Positions 26,405 to 36,143 are shown, counted from the stretch's first letter. The stretch is DNA of 64,000 nucleotides from Comamonas sp. B21-038 (GCF_022387135.1 NZ_CP092462.1:4952001-5016000); one strand, 5' to 3'. Notes: generated by a model not told the origin, from the letters alone. Made by a program: numbers and translations.

Positions 26405-26814
26405 CAGTGCAGCACTCGTCCTTGCGCCAGGTCGTCATCTTGGGCGGGGTACTGGGTGGCATCGAGCGTGAAGCGCGGGATCGGGCAGTCAAAAGTGTGT
26501 GCCTCGTCGCTGATGCACAGATAGCTGCCTTCCATGCTGCCCTGGGGTGTGGCCAGGCGGCACTGGCTTTGGTATTCAAAGGATTCGCCGGGTGCGAGCA
26601 GCGGCTGGTGGCCCACCACGCCCAGGCCCTTGACCTCCTGGACCAGTCCAGTCGCATCCTTGATGATCCAGTGCCGTGCAATCAGCTGCGCAGGCACATC
26701 ACCACTGTTTCTGATGATGATGCTATAGATAAAGTGAAACACGCCGGCCTCGGGCATGGACTGCTCAGGCAGGTACTGCGGTGTCACGGACACCTCAAAC
26801 TGGAACTTTGGCAT
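26404..26814 (-). CDS. apaG: ApaG protein (Co2+/Mg2+ efflux-associated)
   Basis: A 136-residue single-domain ApaG protein with an immunoglobulin-like fold. Recognisable features are [39 protein letters not shown] and GSMEGSYLC. Genetic work in enterobacteria links ApaG to cobalt resistance and magnesium efflux; its molecular action is not established. It is the first gene of the leftward run apaG-membrane protein-thiL-pgpA-pncC and is transcribed divergently from rpe, with 50 bp between the two starts. Confidence 0.93.
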   Translation of the reverse strand: MPKFQFEVSVTPQYLPEQSMPEAGVFHFIYSIIIRNSGDVPAQLIARHWIIKDATGLVQEVKGLGVVGHQPLLAPGESFEYQSQCRLATPQGSMEGSYLCISDEAHTFDCPIPRFTLDATQYPAQDDDLAQGRVLH

Positions 26815-26849
26815 GTGAAACTGGATTGAAGTCAGGTAGAAATACTAAC

Positions 26850-26858
26850 TGCGACAAT
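26850..26858 (+). promoter_or_regulatory. Extended -10 promoter element of rpe
   Basis: TGC followed by GACAAT ends six bases before the rpe ATG, which would place the transcript start at or within a base or two of the initiation codon. No clear -35 at standard spacing. Confidence 0.4.
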
Positions 26859-26864
26859 AGAGGG

Positions 26865-27545
26865 ATGAGCTCCACCTACCGAATTGCCCCCTCGATCCTG
26901 TCTGCAGACTTTGCCCGCCTGGGCGATGAAGTGCGCAACGTACTGGCCGCTGGCGCGGACTGGATACATTTTGACGTCATGGACAACCACTATGTCCCCA
27001 ATCTGACCTTCGGCCCCATGGTCTGCGCCGCCTTGAAGCCCCACGCGATCCGGGCTGACGGCACGCCGGCGCCGATCGACGTGCACCTGATGGTGCAGCC
27101 GGTGGACGAGCTGGCCGCCGCCTTTGCGCAGGCAGGCGCCGACTATATCAGCTTCCACCCCGATGCTTCGGCCCACGTGCACCGCAGCATCCAGGCGATC
27201 AAGTCACAGGGCTGCAAGGCCGGTCTGGTCTTCAATCCCGCGATGCCGCTGGACGTGCTGGACTGGGTGATCGAGGACATCGACCTGATTCTGCTGATGA
27301 GCGTCAACCCCGGTTTTGGCGGCCAGAGCTTCATCGACTCGACCCTGCGCAAGATCGAAGCCACCCGCAAGCGTATCGACGCCAGCGGCAAGGACATCCG
27401 CCTGGAAGTCGACGGCGGCATCAAGGAAACCAATATCCGCCGCGTGGCGGATGCAGGGGCCGACACCTTTGTGGCCGGCAGCGCGATTTTTGGCAAGCCC
27501 GACTACAAGGCAGTGATCGACAAGATGCGGGTGGCACTGGGGTGA
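26865..27545 (+). CDS. rpe: Ribulose-phosphate 3-epimerase
   Basis: A 226-residue TIM-barrel enzyme interconverting ribulose-5-phosphate and xylulose-5-phosphate in the pentose phosphate pathway. Signatures: [14 protein letters not shown] at the N-terminus, metal ligands in [14 protein letters not shown] (H35, D37), [20 protein letters not shown] and the phosphate loop FVAGSAIFG. The ATG at 26865 is chosen because it immediately precedes the conserved N-terminus; the longer in-frame upstream reading overlaps apaG. A purine-rich AGAGGG directly abuts the ATG. A strong bidirectional terminator follows. Confidence 0.96.
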   Translation: MSSTYRIAPSILSADFARLGDEVRNVLAAGADWIHFDVMDNHYVPNLTFGPMVCAALKPHAIRADGTPAPIDVHLMVQPVDELAAAFAQAGADYISFHPDASAHVHRSIQAIKSQGCKAGLVFNPAMPLDVLDWVIEDIDLILLMSVNPGFGGQSFIDSTLRKIEATRKRIDASGKDIRLEVDGGIKETNIRRVADAGADTFVAGSAIFGKPDYKAVIDKMRVALG

Positions 27546-27570
27546 TGGTTTTGCCCTGAGGATGGGCGAT

Positions 27571-27607
27571 AAAAAGGCTCCGGCAATGGGTTGCCGGAGC
27601 CTTTTTT
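27571..27607. terminator. Bidirectional terminator between rpe and pilE
   Basis: Perfect 11-bp stem GGCTCCGGCAA/TTGCCGGAGCC with a 4-base loop. It is flanked by AAAAA on the left and TTTTTT on the right, so it serves both convergent transcripts. Confidence 0.9.
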
Positions 27608-27638
27608 GTTGCGGAGCTCGCCGAAGTCTCGCGCGCGT

Positions 27639-28061
27639 TTATTTGCTCCAGCAGCTGCTGTCGTAACCCGATGCTCCTTCGGTTTTACCGTTGGCGCCCT
27701 GCAGACCGGTGTTGGTCAACGTGTAGTTGCCGCACTTGTCGTTCGCTTGCGCGTTTTGAGCGGTCGCCGTCAATGTGAAGGTTGAGCCATTGGAGTTCAG
27801 GCTGATTGCATAGCGTCCCGAAGGCATGGTGCTCATGCTGGTAGGCAAACTCGTTGGGTAGGTACCGTTGGCAGTTGCCGCACGCTCCATCCACTGCGCC
27901 GCCTGCAGCAGCGTGGCACGCGCGTCGGCGCGGTGACCACGCCGGATGTACTCGTTATAGCTGGGCAGCGCGATCGCCGTCAGGATGCCCACCACGGCGA
28001 CCACGATCATCAACTCGATCAGTGTGAAGCCGCGTTGCTTCGTCACGGTTCTTGGATTCAT
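27639..28061 (-). CDS. pilE: Type IV pilin-like protein PilE (minor pilin)
   Basis: A 140-residue class III-signal pilin. The prepilin peptidase site is [20 protein letters not shown], with Glu at +5 of the mature protein, followed by the hydrophobic N-terminal helix and a globular domain with two cysteines near the C-terminus (CGNYTL...SSCWSK) forming the D-region disulfide. Position as the last gene of fimT-pilV-pilW-pilX-pilY1-pilE marks it as the PilE minor pilin of the type IVa pilus tip complex rather than the major subunit. Starts 12 bp after pilY1. Confidence 0.9.
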   Translation of the reverse strand: MNPRTVTKQRGFTLIELMIVVAVVGILTAIALPSYNEYIRRGHRADARATLLQAAQWMERAATANGTYPTSLPTSMSTMPSGRYAISLNSNGSTFTLTATAQNAQANDKCGNYTLTNTGLQGANGKTEGASGYDSSCWSK

Positions 28062-28073
28062 TGCTGTTCCTTC

Positions 28074-31000
28074 TTACTGCAGCTGGCGCCAGGTGGGGCG
28101 CAAGGTTTGTTCAGGCATGCGCAGCAGTGCCTCCATATTGTTGATGCAGCGGTCACCGGTACAGGTACTGATATCGAGCATCTGCGTCTCCGATGCGGCG
28201 ACCTGCGAGTGCGAGCCCTTGTCCACCTGCGCACGGGACGCATTGCCGTTGTCCGAGGCACTGAACGAGGTATTGCTGCCCAGGTTGATCAGCTGGATGC
28301 TGGGCTTTTTGCCATCCATGATGTTGACCATCGTACGGTACTGGCGCTCACTATCGACCGACGTGGAGTCACAGCTCTCCCGGTTGACATCGACATCCTG
28401 TCCCTTCGCAGGGACCTGGGTATAGGCAAGCAGGATATTGGTGTTGTCATAGAGCTCCAGGTTCTTCAGCGCGCGCTCGCCCACTGCCGGAAGGTCCATG
28501 TACCAGCCGTTGTAGGTGGTGCCCCAGGTGGTCTTGTCGAGCGTGTCCACTTCGTCCACGCGGCCGCCCACGCCTCCGGCGATGTTGAGCTCGGCGATTG
28601 ACCGTTTGGCCAGCCCTGCAGTGGTCACGCCCGTACCCAAGGCAGCGGGTGCCGGCACTGCCAGACATTCCGCAGGCGCAGAGGACGTGCAGGGCTTGCC
28701 GGGATGCACTTCCAGCCATTGGCTGGATCCTTCCGTTTTTCTTACCCGGTAGCGCGTGTTGTCCAGCACCGAATAGATGCTTTGTACCAGCACATCGCTG
28801 GGGTCATTGCGGCTGACATTGCGGCCGGTGCCAAAGGCGACCATCATGCCGCCCACAGGTACGGTTTTCTTTGTGCCATCGGACTGGGTCACCTCCTTGA
28901 CCCGGTCATTGGCGCGCGCCGTGGGTGCCACCGTGATCGGCTGGACATTGGTGCGGGCGGAGGAACTGAGGGCCGAGGGACCACGCGCGGTGAACAGCGG
29001 AGAGCCGCTGAAGGCCACGTTCCATTCGCTGGCAACATCGCTGGTCAGGTCGAATTTCCAGATATTGCCAAGGTTGTCGCCCGCATAGGCGATGTCGATG
29101 CGTCCATCGCCGTTCAGGTCGATCAAGCGCGGCGCTGACAGGCCGTTGTCATTGGCATTGCCGGTGCCGGCGGTGGCGGTTGTCACTGGAATGCGAACCA
29201 GCTCCTGGCCCTTGTCCAGGTACTGGATCAGCAGCACCGGGCGCTGGTTGGTGCTGTTGTAGCCATTGCCCATTACCGCTGCCCAGCGGCCGTTGTTCAT
29301 GCGGGTGATTTGTGTGGTGCGCAGGAAGTCCGTTTCATCCATCACTGGCTTGGCGGTGATGTGGCCAATGTCGCGGTCCTCCTCTGCGGTGGCAATGCAG
29401 GCAGTGCGTTGCGCTCCGGTCAGCGCGGTGCAATCCAGAGGGTCAGCCACGCCGCGGGTACGGTCCAGGCGTACCAGGGTGTTGGCATTGGCTGCCGTAA
29501 AGCTGGGAGCGCTGGAGGTGCTGCCGGCTGCGGGATTGGTCACATCCAGCACAAAGTAGCCTTTGCCGCCGGCCCCCATCGTGCCCACCAGCAGGGTGCG
29601 CCAGTCTGCAATGTAAGCCTGGTTGCCGGGCGTGGTTTCCCTGACGCCTCCGAGCTCCACATCACCCGTCATCGGTGAGCCATCGACAAAGTACTGGTGG
29701 GTATAGCCCGAGCTCGCCAGGTTCTTGAGCGATGTTAAAGCGCCATTGGGGATGTACGCCAGCTTCTCCGAGCCATCGGTCGCGGAGAAGCCATGCAGCA
29801 TGCCATCATTGCCGCCGACATACACCATGGGGACGCGGTCTTTCTGCGCTTGCACAAAGCTGCTGTAGCCTTGCAGCGCATAGGTGCCTGAGGGGGCGCC
29901 GGTGTACCAGACGCCGGAGTTGATGATATCGCCCTGGCGGCTCTTGCGCTCGCGGAATGGCTTGGCGGTGGTGTAGCCGGTGGTGTCCGAGCCTTCCAAG
30001 GTGCGATCACCTCGGATGAAGTTCACAATGCTCTCACCGCTGGTGGCGATGGGCGTGGCACTGGCCAGCCCGATCTTGGCTTTCTGTGCGGTGCTCAGGT
30101 AGGTCTGGTCGCTGGCCCACTTGAACTGGACACCGCCCTTGTCACCCGATGTCGTGCTGGTCTTGGTGACCCACTGGTCACTCCACCCCAGAATCAAGCG
30201 GTTCGTCACGCCGGTCAACGCATCGAGCAGGTCGGCGGTCGTTTTGTTTTCCCAGGCTGGTGTGCTGGTGCCGCTCTTGCTCACCGTTCGGGCCGCCACA
30301 TAGCCCTTCCAGCTGGAATCGGGCTGGTAGCCTGCTGTGAAGGTGGCCACGTCGTAGCGCGCCGCGTTTGAGCCGCTGCTGACAGACGAGGTCAGATCGG
30401 CATCGGTCTGCGTGTTGATCTGGCCAAAGATTTCGCGGAAGGCCTTCTCCAGGTCTTCACCTTTTTGCACCGCGTAGAAGCGGCCCCGGCCGTTGATGGC
30501 CGAGTGCCACAGATCCAGTGCGCGGACTTCTTCCCCGCCGCTATTCATATCGGGCCAGGTCTTGGTGCCATTGACCAGGTCGGGGAAGCTGCCGTCATAG
30601 CCAAAAGGCACCATGCTGGACGAAGCGCTGATGTTGTACTTGGCCTCGTTGTAGGTCTGCTTCCAGGTGTAGGACAGCGCACTGAAGCCAATGGTGTAGG
30701 TCACCATGTGCGGCCAGGTGGCAGGGTTGTAGCGGGGGTTCCAATAACGGTCCAAGGTGGCGGTGGTGCTGCCATTGGTGAACGTCTCGGTGGCGGGCGC
30801 TTTGCGGTAGTCGGAAGTGGGCTGCATGGTGCCCGTCCAGCCCGTGGTATGCGGTGGCACTGCCCAGCTGTAGAAGGCCCAGTCCGCCAGCGTATAGTCA
30901 AATGCATCACGGTACAAAGCACTCTTGGCGCGGTCGGCTGCTGTGGTGCCGCCGTAGACCGTGCCGTCCGGCAAGGTCAGGTTGGTCGTGTTGTCCGTTT

Positions 31001-31685
31001 GGGCAGGTTTGGTGGCGGTACTGTTCCAGCGTCCGTCCGTCATGATGATGTGGTAGCTGCGGCGGCAGGCCAGGTAAGGCGATCCCGTCGTGCCAGGCAC
31101 CGATGCCCAGGGGCTGTTGGTCGATAGAGGTCGCCGCATGTAGCCATCGGCCTGCGAGAACATCTTGTGCGATGGCGTGCCGTTCACGGCGCTCAGTCCA
31201 TTGATAAAGCTGATCAGGTTGTCGCGGTGGCTGGTGTTCAGCACGCGCATCGAATTGGTCTTCATCGTGGTGCTGTCGACACTGTCGGCGCCAGATGCAT
31301 TGCCGTTGTTCCACATGGCCTGCCAGGACATGCGCACCTTGCCGTCAGGCAGCAGGGACGTATCGCGCAGCACGCCACCGCTGCCGCCGTTACCGATGAG
31401 TGCGTACTTCAGCACATTGATACGCCGTGCAGACACGGGCCAGGAGCCATCGGCATTGGGCACCTGCGTATTGCTGGCTCCCGTTTGGTTTTCCCGATCC
31501 AGCCGGTACTGCATACTGCCCGAATCATCGATAGAGATGATGATATTGGGAGCCACATAAGGCTCCTTGGTGCCAGGCGGCCCGCTGGCCAGCTCCAGGG
31601 CCCAGCTGCTGTGTGGTGCCAGTGCAGCGCATGCGGCCAAGGCCAGCAGATGTTTGCGGAATTGGGGGGTGTTGTTGTAAGCCAC
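28074..31685 (-). CDS. pilY1: Type IV pilus tip adhesin/assembly factor PilY1
   Basis: A 1203-residue secreted protein with a signal peptide of about 29 residues. An N-terminal von Willebrand A-like domain carries a metal site D53-x-S-x-S in IDDSGSM. A C-terminal beta-propeller holds an EF-hand-like calcium loop DLNGDGRIDIAYAGD at about 854-868, matching the calcium site that controls pilus retraction in Pseudomonas PilY1. It starts at a GTG with AGGAGG four bases upstream. The N-terminal half is probably the ligand-binding or mechanosensory part. Located between pilX and pilE. Its low-GC, Thr/Ser-rich stretches differ from neighbouring housekeeping genes, as is usual for surface proteins. 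Confidence 0.93.
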   Translation of the reverse strand: MAYNNTPQFRKHLLALAACAALAPHSSWALELASGPPGTKEPYVAPNIIISIDDSGSMQYRLDRENQTGASNTQVPNADGSWPVSARRINVLKYALIGNGGSGGVLRDTSLLPDGKVRMSWQAMWNNGNASGADSVDSTTMKTNSMRVLNTSHRDNLISFINGLSAVNGTPSHKMFSQADGYMRRPLSTNSPWASVPGTTGSPYLACRRSYHIIMTDGRWNSTATKPAQTDNTTNLTLPDGTVYGGTTAADRAKSALYRDAFDYTLADWAFYSWAVPPHTTGWTGTMQPTSDYRKAPATETFTNGSTTATLDRYWNPRYNPATWPHMVTYTIGFSALSYTWKQTYNEAKYNISASSSMVPFGYDGSFPDLVNGTKTWPDMNSGGEEVRALDLWHSAINGRGRFYAVQKGEDLEKAFREIFGQINTQTDADLTSSVSSGSNAARYDVATFTAGYQPDSSWKGYVAARTVSKSGTSTPAWENKTTADLLDALTGVTNRLILGWSDQWVTKTSTTSGDKGGVQFKWASDQTYLSTAQKAKIGLASATPIATSGESIVNFIRGDRTLEGSDTTGYTTAKPFRERKSRQGDIINSGVWYTGAPSGTYALQGYSSFVQAQKDRVPMVYVGGNDGMLHGFSATDGSEKLAYIPNGALTSLKNLASSGYTHQYFVDGSPMTGDVELGGVRETTPGNQAYIADWRTLLVGTMGAGGKGYFVLDVTNPAAGSTSSAPSFTAANANTLVRLDRTRGVADPLDCTALTGAQRTACIATAEEDRDIGHITAKPVMDETDFLRTTQITRMNNGRWAAVMGNGYNSTNQRPVLLIQYLDKGQELVRIPVTTATAGTGNANDNGLSAPRLIDLNGDGRIDIAYAGDNLGNIWKFDLTSDVASEWNVAFSGSPLFTARGPSALSSSARTNVQPITVAPTARANDRVKEVTQSDGTKKTVPVGGMMVAFGTGRNVSRNDPSDVLVQSIYSVLDNTRYRVRKTEGSSQWLEVHPGKPCTSSAPAECLAVPAPAALGTGVTTAGLAKRSIAELNIAGGVGGRVDEVDTLDKTTWGTTYNGWYMDLPAVGERALKNLELYDNTNILLAYTQVPAKGQDVDVNRESCDSTSVDSERQYRTMVNIMDGKKPSIQLINLGSNTSFSASDNGNASRAQVDKGSHSQVAASETQMLDISTCTGDRCINNMEALLRMPEQTLRPTWRQLQ

Positions 31686-31783
31686 AGCGCCTCCTGTCGG
31701 TAGTGCGAATAGTTGGTTTCAGCCAGCATGGCCATCAGGCCAGCGTCCTGCTGTCAAAGCGTTGAAGATCCAGAGTGGTGAGC

Positions 31784-32581
31784 TCAGTCCTTGAGCCGCT
31801 GGCGTGCATAGGTCTGCTGCAGGACCACCTGCGTATTGGGCTTTCGCCCATAAGCCAGGCTGGTGATGCGATAGACGACATTCGGGATCATATTGAGCGC
31901 CAAAAAGTTATTGGCCACCATGCTGTTGCCGGCACTGTCTTCGGCGACGATCAAATTCGAGTTCTTGCTGCTCTCGTCATAAGGCAGCACCTCGATCCAG
32001 TACCAGCCACCGCGGTTGGCAGCACTGCGGTCTGCGAGGATGGGATTGGCCGGGTTGCTGGCATTGCCCAGCTTGGCGCCGGTGTATTGGCCATAGCGCG
32101 CACCAATGGGTGCGCCGCCCGTGGGGGTGCTGGTCATCTGTGCCAGGGTGACGCCACGGCTTGCATCCGTGTTGTTCCAAAAATCCTGGTTGCCTTGGCG
32201 TTTGGTGCACAGGCCATTGCGGCATTTGTAGGCTTGGCTGTCCAGCGTGGCCAGCAGCTTGCCCACCGACGGCGCCTCCAATGGAATCTGGTCTGCGGTG
32301 CTTTGGCGGCAGACATCACCCGTACCACTGCACACGGAGCCGTCGGCATTTTCATTGCGGATGTCCAGCTCCGCGTCCTGCAGCAGCGCTTGTCCGGCCT
32401 CGAAGGCGCGCTGGTAATCCGCATCATTGCTGACCATCATTTCTCCAAACAGGGAGGTGCGCGCCGACCACAGGGCCAGCAGCATCGACAGCATGACAAA
32501 GATGATGACGACGAACAGGGCCACGCCGCGTTGCTGGCGGAGCGGTGGGCGTTGGTCGCGAATGAAGAATCTGCCTTGCAT
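31784..32581 (-). CDS. pilX: Type IV pilus minor pilin PilX
   Basis: 265 residues with a short basic leader ending QQRG and then the hydrophobic segment VALFVVIIFVMLSMLLALW. It lacks Glu at +5 of the mature helix, a trait shared with PilX/GspK-type tip pilins, which do not need it because they start the filament. The globular part carries four cysteines. Between pilW (21 bp upstream) and pilY1 (98 bp downstream); the PilX-PilY1 pairing is the expected tip complex. Confidence 0.88.
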   Translation of the reverse strand: MQGRFFIRDQRPPLRQQRGVALFVVIIFVMLSMLLALWSARTSLFGEMMVSNDADYQRAFEAGQALLQDAELDIRNENADGSVCSGTGDVCRQSTADQIPLEAPSVGKLLATLDSQAYKCRNGLCTKRQGNQDFWNNTDASRGVTLAQMTSTPTGGAPIGARYGQYTGAKLGNASNPANPILADRSAANRGGWYWIEVLPYDESSKNSNLIVAEDSAGNSMVANNFLALNMIPNVVYRITSLAYGRKPNTQVVLQQTYARQRLKD

Positions 32582-32602
32582 GTTTAGGGCTCTTGGTTCG
32601 GG

Positions 32603-33580
32603 TTACAGCACATTGCCAATCAGCCCCTGGCTGCGCAATTGGTAGACACTGCGAAACACCATGTGCATGCGTTGGGCACGGGCCGCTCCAATGGCGCTGC
32701 CGCTCATGTCAGTGGAGGAGGCGCTGGTGTAGTCCACCGAGGTGGTTCCATCACAGTCGGTATAGGTGGCGCTGCCGTTGCCCGAGGGCAGGTTCATGGG
32801 TTCGTTGCCATACAGAACAAGACAGACTTCCACCCCGGTGACCTGCCCCCAGTTGGTGCCTACGGCGGCAGCATTGACATACTGGATCTTGGGAGCGCCG
32901 CTGGCGGTATCGGTCATTCGCAAATACCGAACACGGAAGTTGGCCACATTGCCAATCACTGGTTGGGTCGTACCGGTGGTGCCGGTGCAGACCAGGTTGT
33001 TGCCGTTGAGTGCAAACGCGCTGGAAATGCGCATGAAGCTGTTGTTGTCGGCGGTGTCCGAGTCTTGCGGACCGCCTTGGCAATCGCGTGACAGCGACTG
33101 CGTAGCGGGGGACGTGTCGTTGACGGGGTAGACCGGCTCCTTGTAACGCCGGTACCCCAGGTTGAGCGTGGTGTTTGTACCGCTGATGGTGTCGGTCGCC
33201 GGGGAAAAAGCCCTTCCTGGAGTGGAAGAAGTGGCCTTGGCCTCGAAAGCCACTGGCAACGCATACCGGTCAATGTCCGTGCTGGTATTTTTGGAGGCAT
33301 TGAGGTTGAGATACAGCGAGCCCGATTGCCGCAGCTGCTGACCGATCACGCGAAAGGCATAGCCAGCCTGCTGCTGCAGCGCACTGGCGTCGCTGACCGT
33401 GCCCGAAGTGCCACGAGACACCATCAGCGCGCCTCCCGCTACCGCCACGACCATCAGCCCAATGGCCACGCCTACCATCAGCTCCACCAGCGTGAGGCCG
33501 CTTTGTTTGCTGCGCGTTGCGATGAAAGAGGCGCTGGCTGCGGGCGTCATCTGCAAACCATGAGGTGTTTTGTGAGGCAT
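32603..33580 (-). CDS. pilW: Type IV pilus minor pilin PilW
   Basis: 325 residues with the class III signal KQSG|LTLVELMVGVAIGLMVVAV, including Glu at +5, then a large globular domain. Size and gene order match PilW, the GspJ-like subunit of the minor pilin complex that primes pilus assembly. Start at 33580 comes one base after the pilV stop (TGATATG). A second in-frame ATG at 33550 would also leave the full signal intact. Confidence 0.88.
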   Translation of the reverse strand: MPHKTPHGLQMTPAASASFIATRSKQSGLTLVELMVGVAIGLMVVAVAGGALMVSRGTSGTVSDASALQQQAGYAFRVIGQQLRQSGSLYLNLNASKNTSTDIDRYALPVAFEAKATSSTPGRAFSPATDTISGTNTTLNLGYRRYKEPVYPVNDTSPATQSLSRDCQGGPQDSDTADNNSFMRISSAFALNGNNLVCTGTTGTTQPVIGNVANFRVRYLRMTDTASGAPKIQYVNAAAVGTNWGQVTGVEVCLVLYGNEPMNLPSGNGSATYTDCDGTTSVDYTSASSTDMSGSAIGAARAQRMHMVFRSVYQLRSQGLIGNVL

Positions 33581-33581
33581 A

Positions 33582-34211
33582 TCAGGTACCTGGGCAGAAA
33601 TAACGAGCTGTGCTGGTGCCCTTATAGGGCGCGCAGCGGGCGCTGACGGGGATGTACTGCAGATGGCAGGTATAGCCTTCTGCGCAGGTCACAGTAGCTC
33701 CACTGTCGGCAGCGGCGTTGATGGCCGAACGGTAGTCACTGTCGGCGCCTTTTCTCTCGTTTTCGCGCCAGCGGATCATCACGCCTAACTGACGGCGGTT
33801 GGCGGCGACGTCTTCGCCTGCAGACGTGAAGAGGTTCGCATCCCCCAGCGGCAATGCTCTGCTGACGAAAGCTTTCCATTGCGATACATCGTAGACGGCA
33901 AGCTCCGCACCCGTGCAAACAACGTTGCTGCATATTTTGCTGGGGGTAGGTGTATCGTCCCAATCGCTGATATAGCTGCTCATGTTGGCCATCGCATTGG
34001 GATTGACCTTCATACGCTCACTCAGGTCCTCAATGAGCCGGATGGCCTGCTCTCGGCGCACGCTGGTCTGCGTGTCGCTGAGGGTGCGCAACTGCACGCC
34101 CACGATGCCCAGAATGCCCAGCGCGGCAACCACGAGGGCAATCAGCGATTCCAGCAAGCTGATGCCGCGCTGGCGGCGGGGTGCGGCAGAGATTCTCGTC
34201 AACCGGCGCAT
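33582..34211 (-). CDS. pilV: Type IV pilus modification/minor pilin protein PilV
   Basis: 209 residues, signal RRQRG|ISLLESLIALVVAALGILG with Glu at +5 and the ALG-type helix typical of PilV/GspI. The start ATG at 34211 immediately precedes MRRLTRISAAPRRQRG; the longer upstream reading runs into fimT and is rejected. It contains cysteines that could form disulfides in the periplasm. Second gene of the operon, 65 bp after fimT. Confidence 0.88.
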   Translation of the reverse strand: MRRLTRISAAPRRQRGISLLESLIALVVAALGILGIVGVQLRTLSDTQTSVRREQAIRLIEDLSERMKVNPNAMANMSSYISDWDDTPTPSKICSNVVCTGAELAVYDVSQWKAFVSRALPLGDANLFTSAGEDVAANRRQLGVMIRWRENERKGADSDYRSAINAAADSGATVTCAEGYTCHLQYIPVSARCAPYKGTSTARYFCPGT

Positions 34212-34276
34212 AGGACTTCTTTCTGTGTCTGAGCTCGCAAGCGCTGCATGCGCTGAGCGAGGTTGGAAAAGCGGGG

Positions 34277-34873
34277 TCAGGAGCAGCTTGCAGTCCCGGA
34301 GTTCAACCGCCTGATCAAGCCGCCGGCCTGGATGCATAGGGTCTGGGCTGCGGAATTGCTGCTGCTCGAACCTTGCGGCCAAGCGCGAAAAGTGAGCGCA
34401 GATGCGCCGTTATTGCTGAAACTCCCCCACCGATCCACACGGATCTTGCCGGTCATCGTGGTGCCCGCAGCACTCACTTCAATCTCCGTGCGGGGAGATG
34501 CATTGGTCTGCCGGAGCGTCGTTTCGGCATCACCGCTTTGTGAGCCGTCGCGATTGACATCCGGAAATACCAGCCAGCCGCAGCCCCATTGCGCATCAGC
34601 GCTCGCAGTCGTGCAGTCATTGCCATTGGCCTTTTTGACGATGACGACATCCCCTGCACGCCGAATGGCTTCAGAGCGTGCGAAATAGAGCGTGGATTGC
34701 AGATCTTCCACAGCGCTGCGTACCCGCCAGCGCTCCATCAAGCCCTTGAAGCTGGGTGCTGCCAGCGACGCGAGAACCGCCACGATGGCAATGACCACCA
34801 AAAGCTCTATCGCGGTAAAGCCAGATGCCCGCCGCTGCAGTGACGAATGCCCATAATTCATGAAATGAATCAT
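34277..34873 (-). CDS. fimT: GspH/FimT family pseudopilin
   Basis: 198 residues; prepilin motif RRASG|FTAIELLVVIAIVAVLASLAAPSF with Glu at +5 and a GspH-like domain (WGCGWLVFPDVNRDG). This is the first gene of the minor pilin operon. Related FimT/FimU proteins function in pilus priming, and FimT has been tied to DNA binding during natural transformation in some bacteria. ATGs at 34873 and 34861 are both possible starts and neither has a strong ribosome site. Divergent from gph; the 137-bp gap shows no striking element. Confidence 0.85.
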   Translation of the reverse strand: MIHFMNYGHSSLQRRASGFTAIELLVVIAIVAVLASLAAPSFKGLMERWRVRSAVEDLQSTLYFARSEAIRRAGDVVIVKKANGNDCTTASADAQWGCGWLVFPDVNRDGSQSGDAETTLRQTNASPRTEIEVSAAGTTMTGKIRVDRWGSFSNNGASALTFRAWPQGSSSSNSAAQTLCIQAGGLIRRLNSGTASCS

Positions 34874-35010
34874 AAGTAATACTTTGCAAATAAGGGGTGC
34901 TGGACGACAAGTGGCTATCCGCGTGCGACAAGCGGCGGACCGCATTCAATGCGGCATCAGCTGATCGGGATCTGCGGCACAATCGCCGGCTGGGCCCGAA
35001 AGAATGTGTC

Positions 35011-35721
35011 ATGACTGATGTAAACAAAACCCTGCAGCGCTGCGAAGCCGTCATCGTCGACCTGGACGGCACCATGGTCGACACCATGGGGGATTTTGCC
35101 GAGGCGCTCAACCGCATGCTGGCGGATCTGCAGCTGCCGGTGATCGATGTGCAGACCATCGAGCCGATGGTGGGCAAGGGGTCGGAGCATCTGCTGCGCG
35201 CGGTGCTGACCCATGTGCTGGCCCAGGTGCACCAAGCGAGCGGCCAGCCAGTGCCGGCCACCGAGATCGACAACCGTTATGCCCAGGCCTGGGAGCGCTA
35301 CCAGCACCACTACCTGGCGATCAATGGCCGTTTCTCCCGCGTGTATGACGGGGTGGAGAAGGGGCTGGCGCAATGGCGCTCCAAGGGGCTGAAGATGGCG
35401 TGCCTGACCAACAAGCCGCTGTCGTTTGCCGAGCCGCTGCTGCGCGCCAAGGGGCTGCGCGGCTATTTTGACCATGTGTTTGGCGGTGACTCGTTCGAGC
35501 GCAAGAAGCCCGATCCGCTGCCGCTGCTCAAGACCTGCGAGGCGCTGGGCAGCAAGCCGGCCCAGACCTTGATGGTGGGCGACAGCAGCAACGATGCCGA
35601 GGCAGCGCACAACGCCGGCTGCCCGGTGGTGCTGGTCAGCTATGGCTACAACCACGGCCAGCCGATTCGCCAGGTGGCAGCGGCCGGCTATGTCGATGCG
35701 CTCAGCGAGCTGCAGGCCTGA
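35011..35721 (+). CDS. gph: Phosphoglycolate phosphatase
   Basis: A 236-residue HAD-superfamily hydrolase with nucleophile D17 in VDLDGTMVDT, a cap domain, the motif II LTNKP, the lysine in KKPDPLPL and the acidic VGDSSNDAEA. These match Gph enzymes that hydrolyse 2-phosphoglycolate from DNA repair or oxygenase side reactions. The start at 35011 gives the family length; upstream in-frame sequence is rejected as non-conserved. Followed 11 bp later by speD and then the trp operon. The gph-trpE neighbourhood recurs in Betaproteobacteria. Confidence 0.92.
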   Translation: MTDVNKTLQRCEAVIVDLDGTMVDTMGDFAEALNRMLADLQLPVIDVQTIEPMVGKGSEHLLRAVLTHVLAQVHQASGQPVPATEIDNRYAQAWERYQHHYLAINGRFSRVYDGVEKGLAQWRSKGLKMACLTNKPLSFAEPLLRAKGLRGYFDHVFGGDSFERKKPDPLPLLKTCEALGSKPAQTLMVGDSSNDAEAAHNAGCPVVLVSYGYNHGQPIRQVAAAGYVDALSELQA

Positions 35722-35732
35722 GGCCGCTTTCT

Positions 35733-36143
35733 GTGGACGGACTGCACCTGACCGCCGACCTGTATGACTGCCAGTGCCCAGCGGCCTGGCTGGTCGATGC
35801 GCAGGCGCTCGCTGCGCTGTGCAACCAGGCGGTGGCCGATGCGGGGCTGACGCGCATGCATGACAGCTGGGTGCCGTTTCCCGGCCACAACGGCCAGCCC
35901 GGTGGTGTGACCGGCGTGGTTTTGCTGGCCGAGTCGCATGTGGCGATCCACACCTGGCCGGAGCTGGGCCATGTCACGCTCGATGTCTACGTCTGCAACT
36001 TCTCGGGCGACAACTCGGCCAAGGCGCAGCAGGTCGTCGATACCTTGGTGGGCGCTTTGCAGCCCAGGCGCTGCCAGCACCAGCGGCTGCAGCGGGGCAG
36101 TCTGCAGACCGGGCAGGGGACGGCGGCGGGCTTGCCGCGCTGA
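35733..36143 (+). CDS. speD: S-adenosylmethionine decarboxylase proenzyme (prokaryotic class)
   Basis: A 136-residue self-processing decarboxylase producing decarboxylated AdoMet for spermidine synthesis. The cleavage site is AESHVAIHTWPE: cleavage between E67 and S68 would turn S68 into the pyruvoyl cofactor, and H69 lies beside it. Further motifs are DLYDC near the N-terminus and a conserved C-terminal beta strand region (VTLDVYVCNF). Starts at a GTG 11 bp after gph. The last 30 or so residues are Gln/Arg-rich and beyond the usual domain. No spermidine synthase gene is adjacent. Confidence 0.9.
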   Translation: MDGLHLTADLYDCQCPAAWLVDAQALAALCNQAVADAGLTRMHDSWVPFPGHNGQPGGVTGVVLLAESHVAIHTWPELGHVTLDVYVCNFSGDNSAKAQQVVDTLVGALQPRRCQHQRLQRGSLQTGQGTAAGLPR

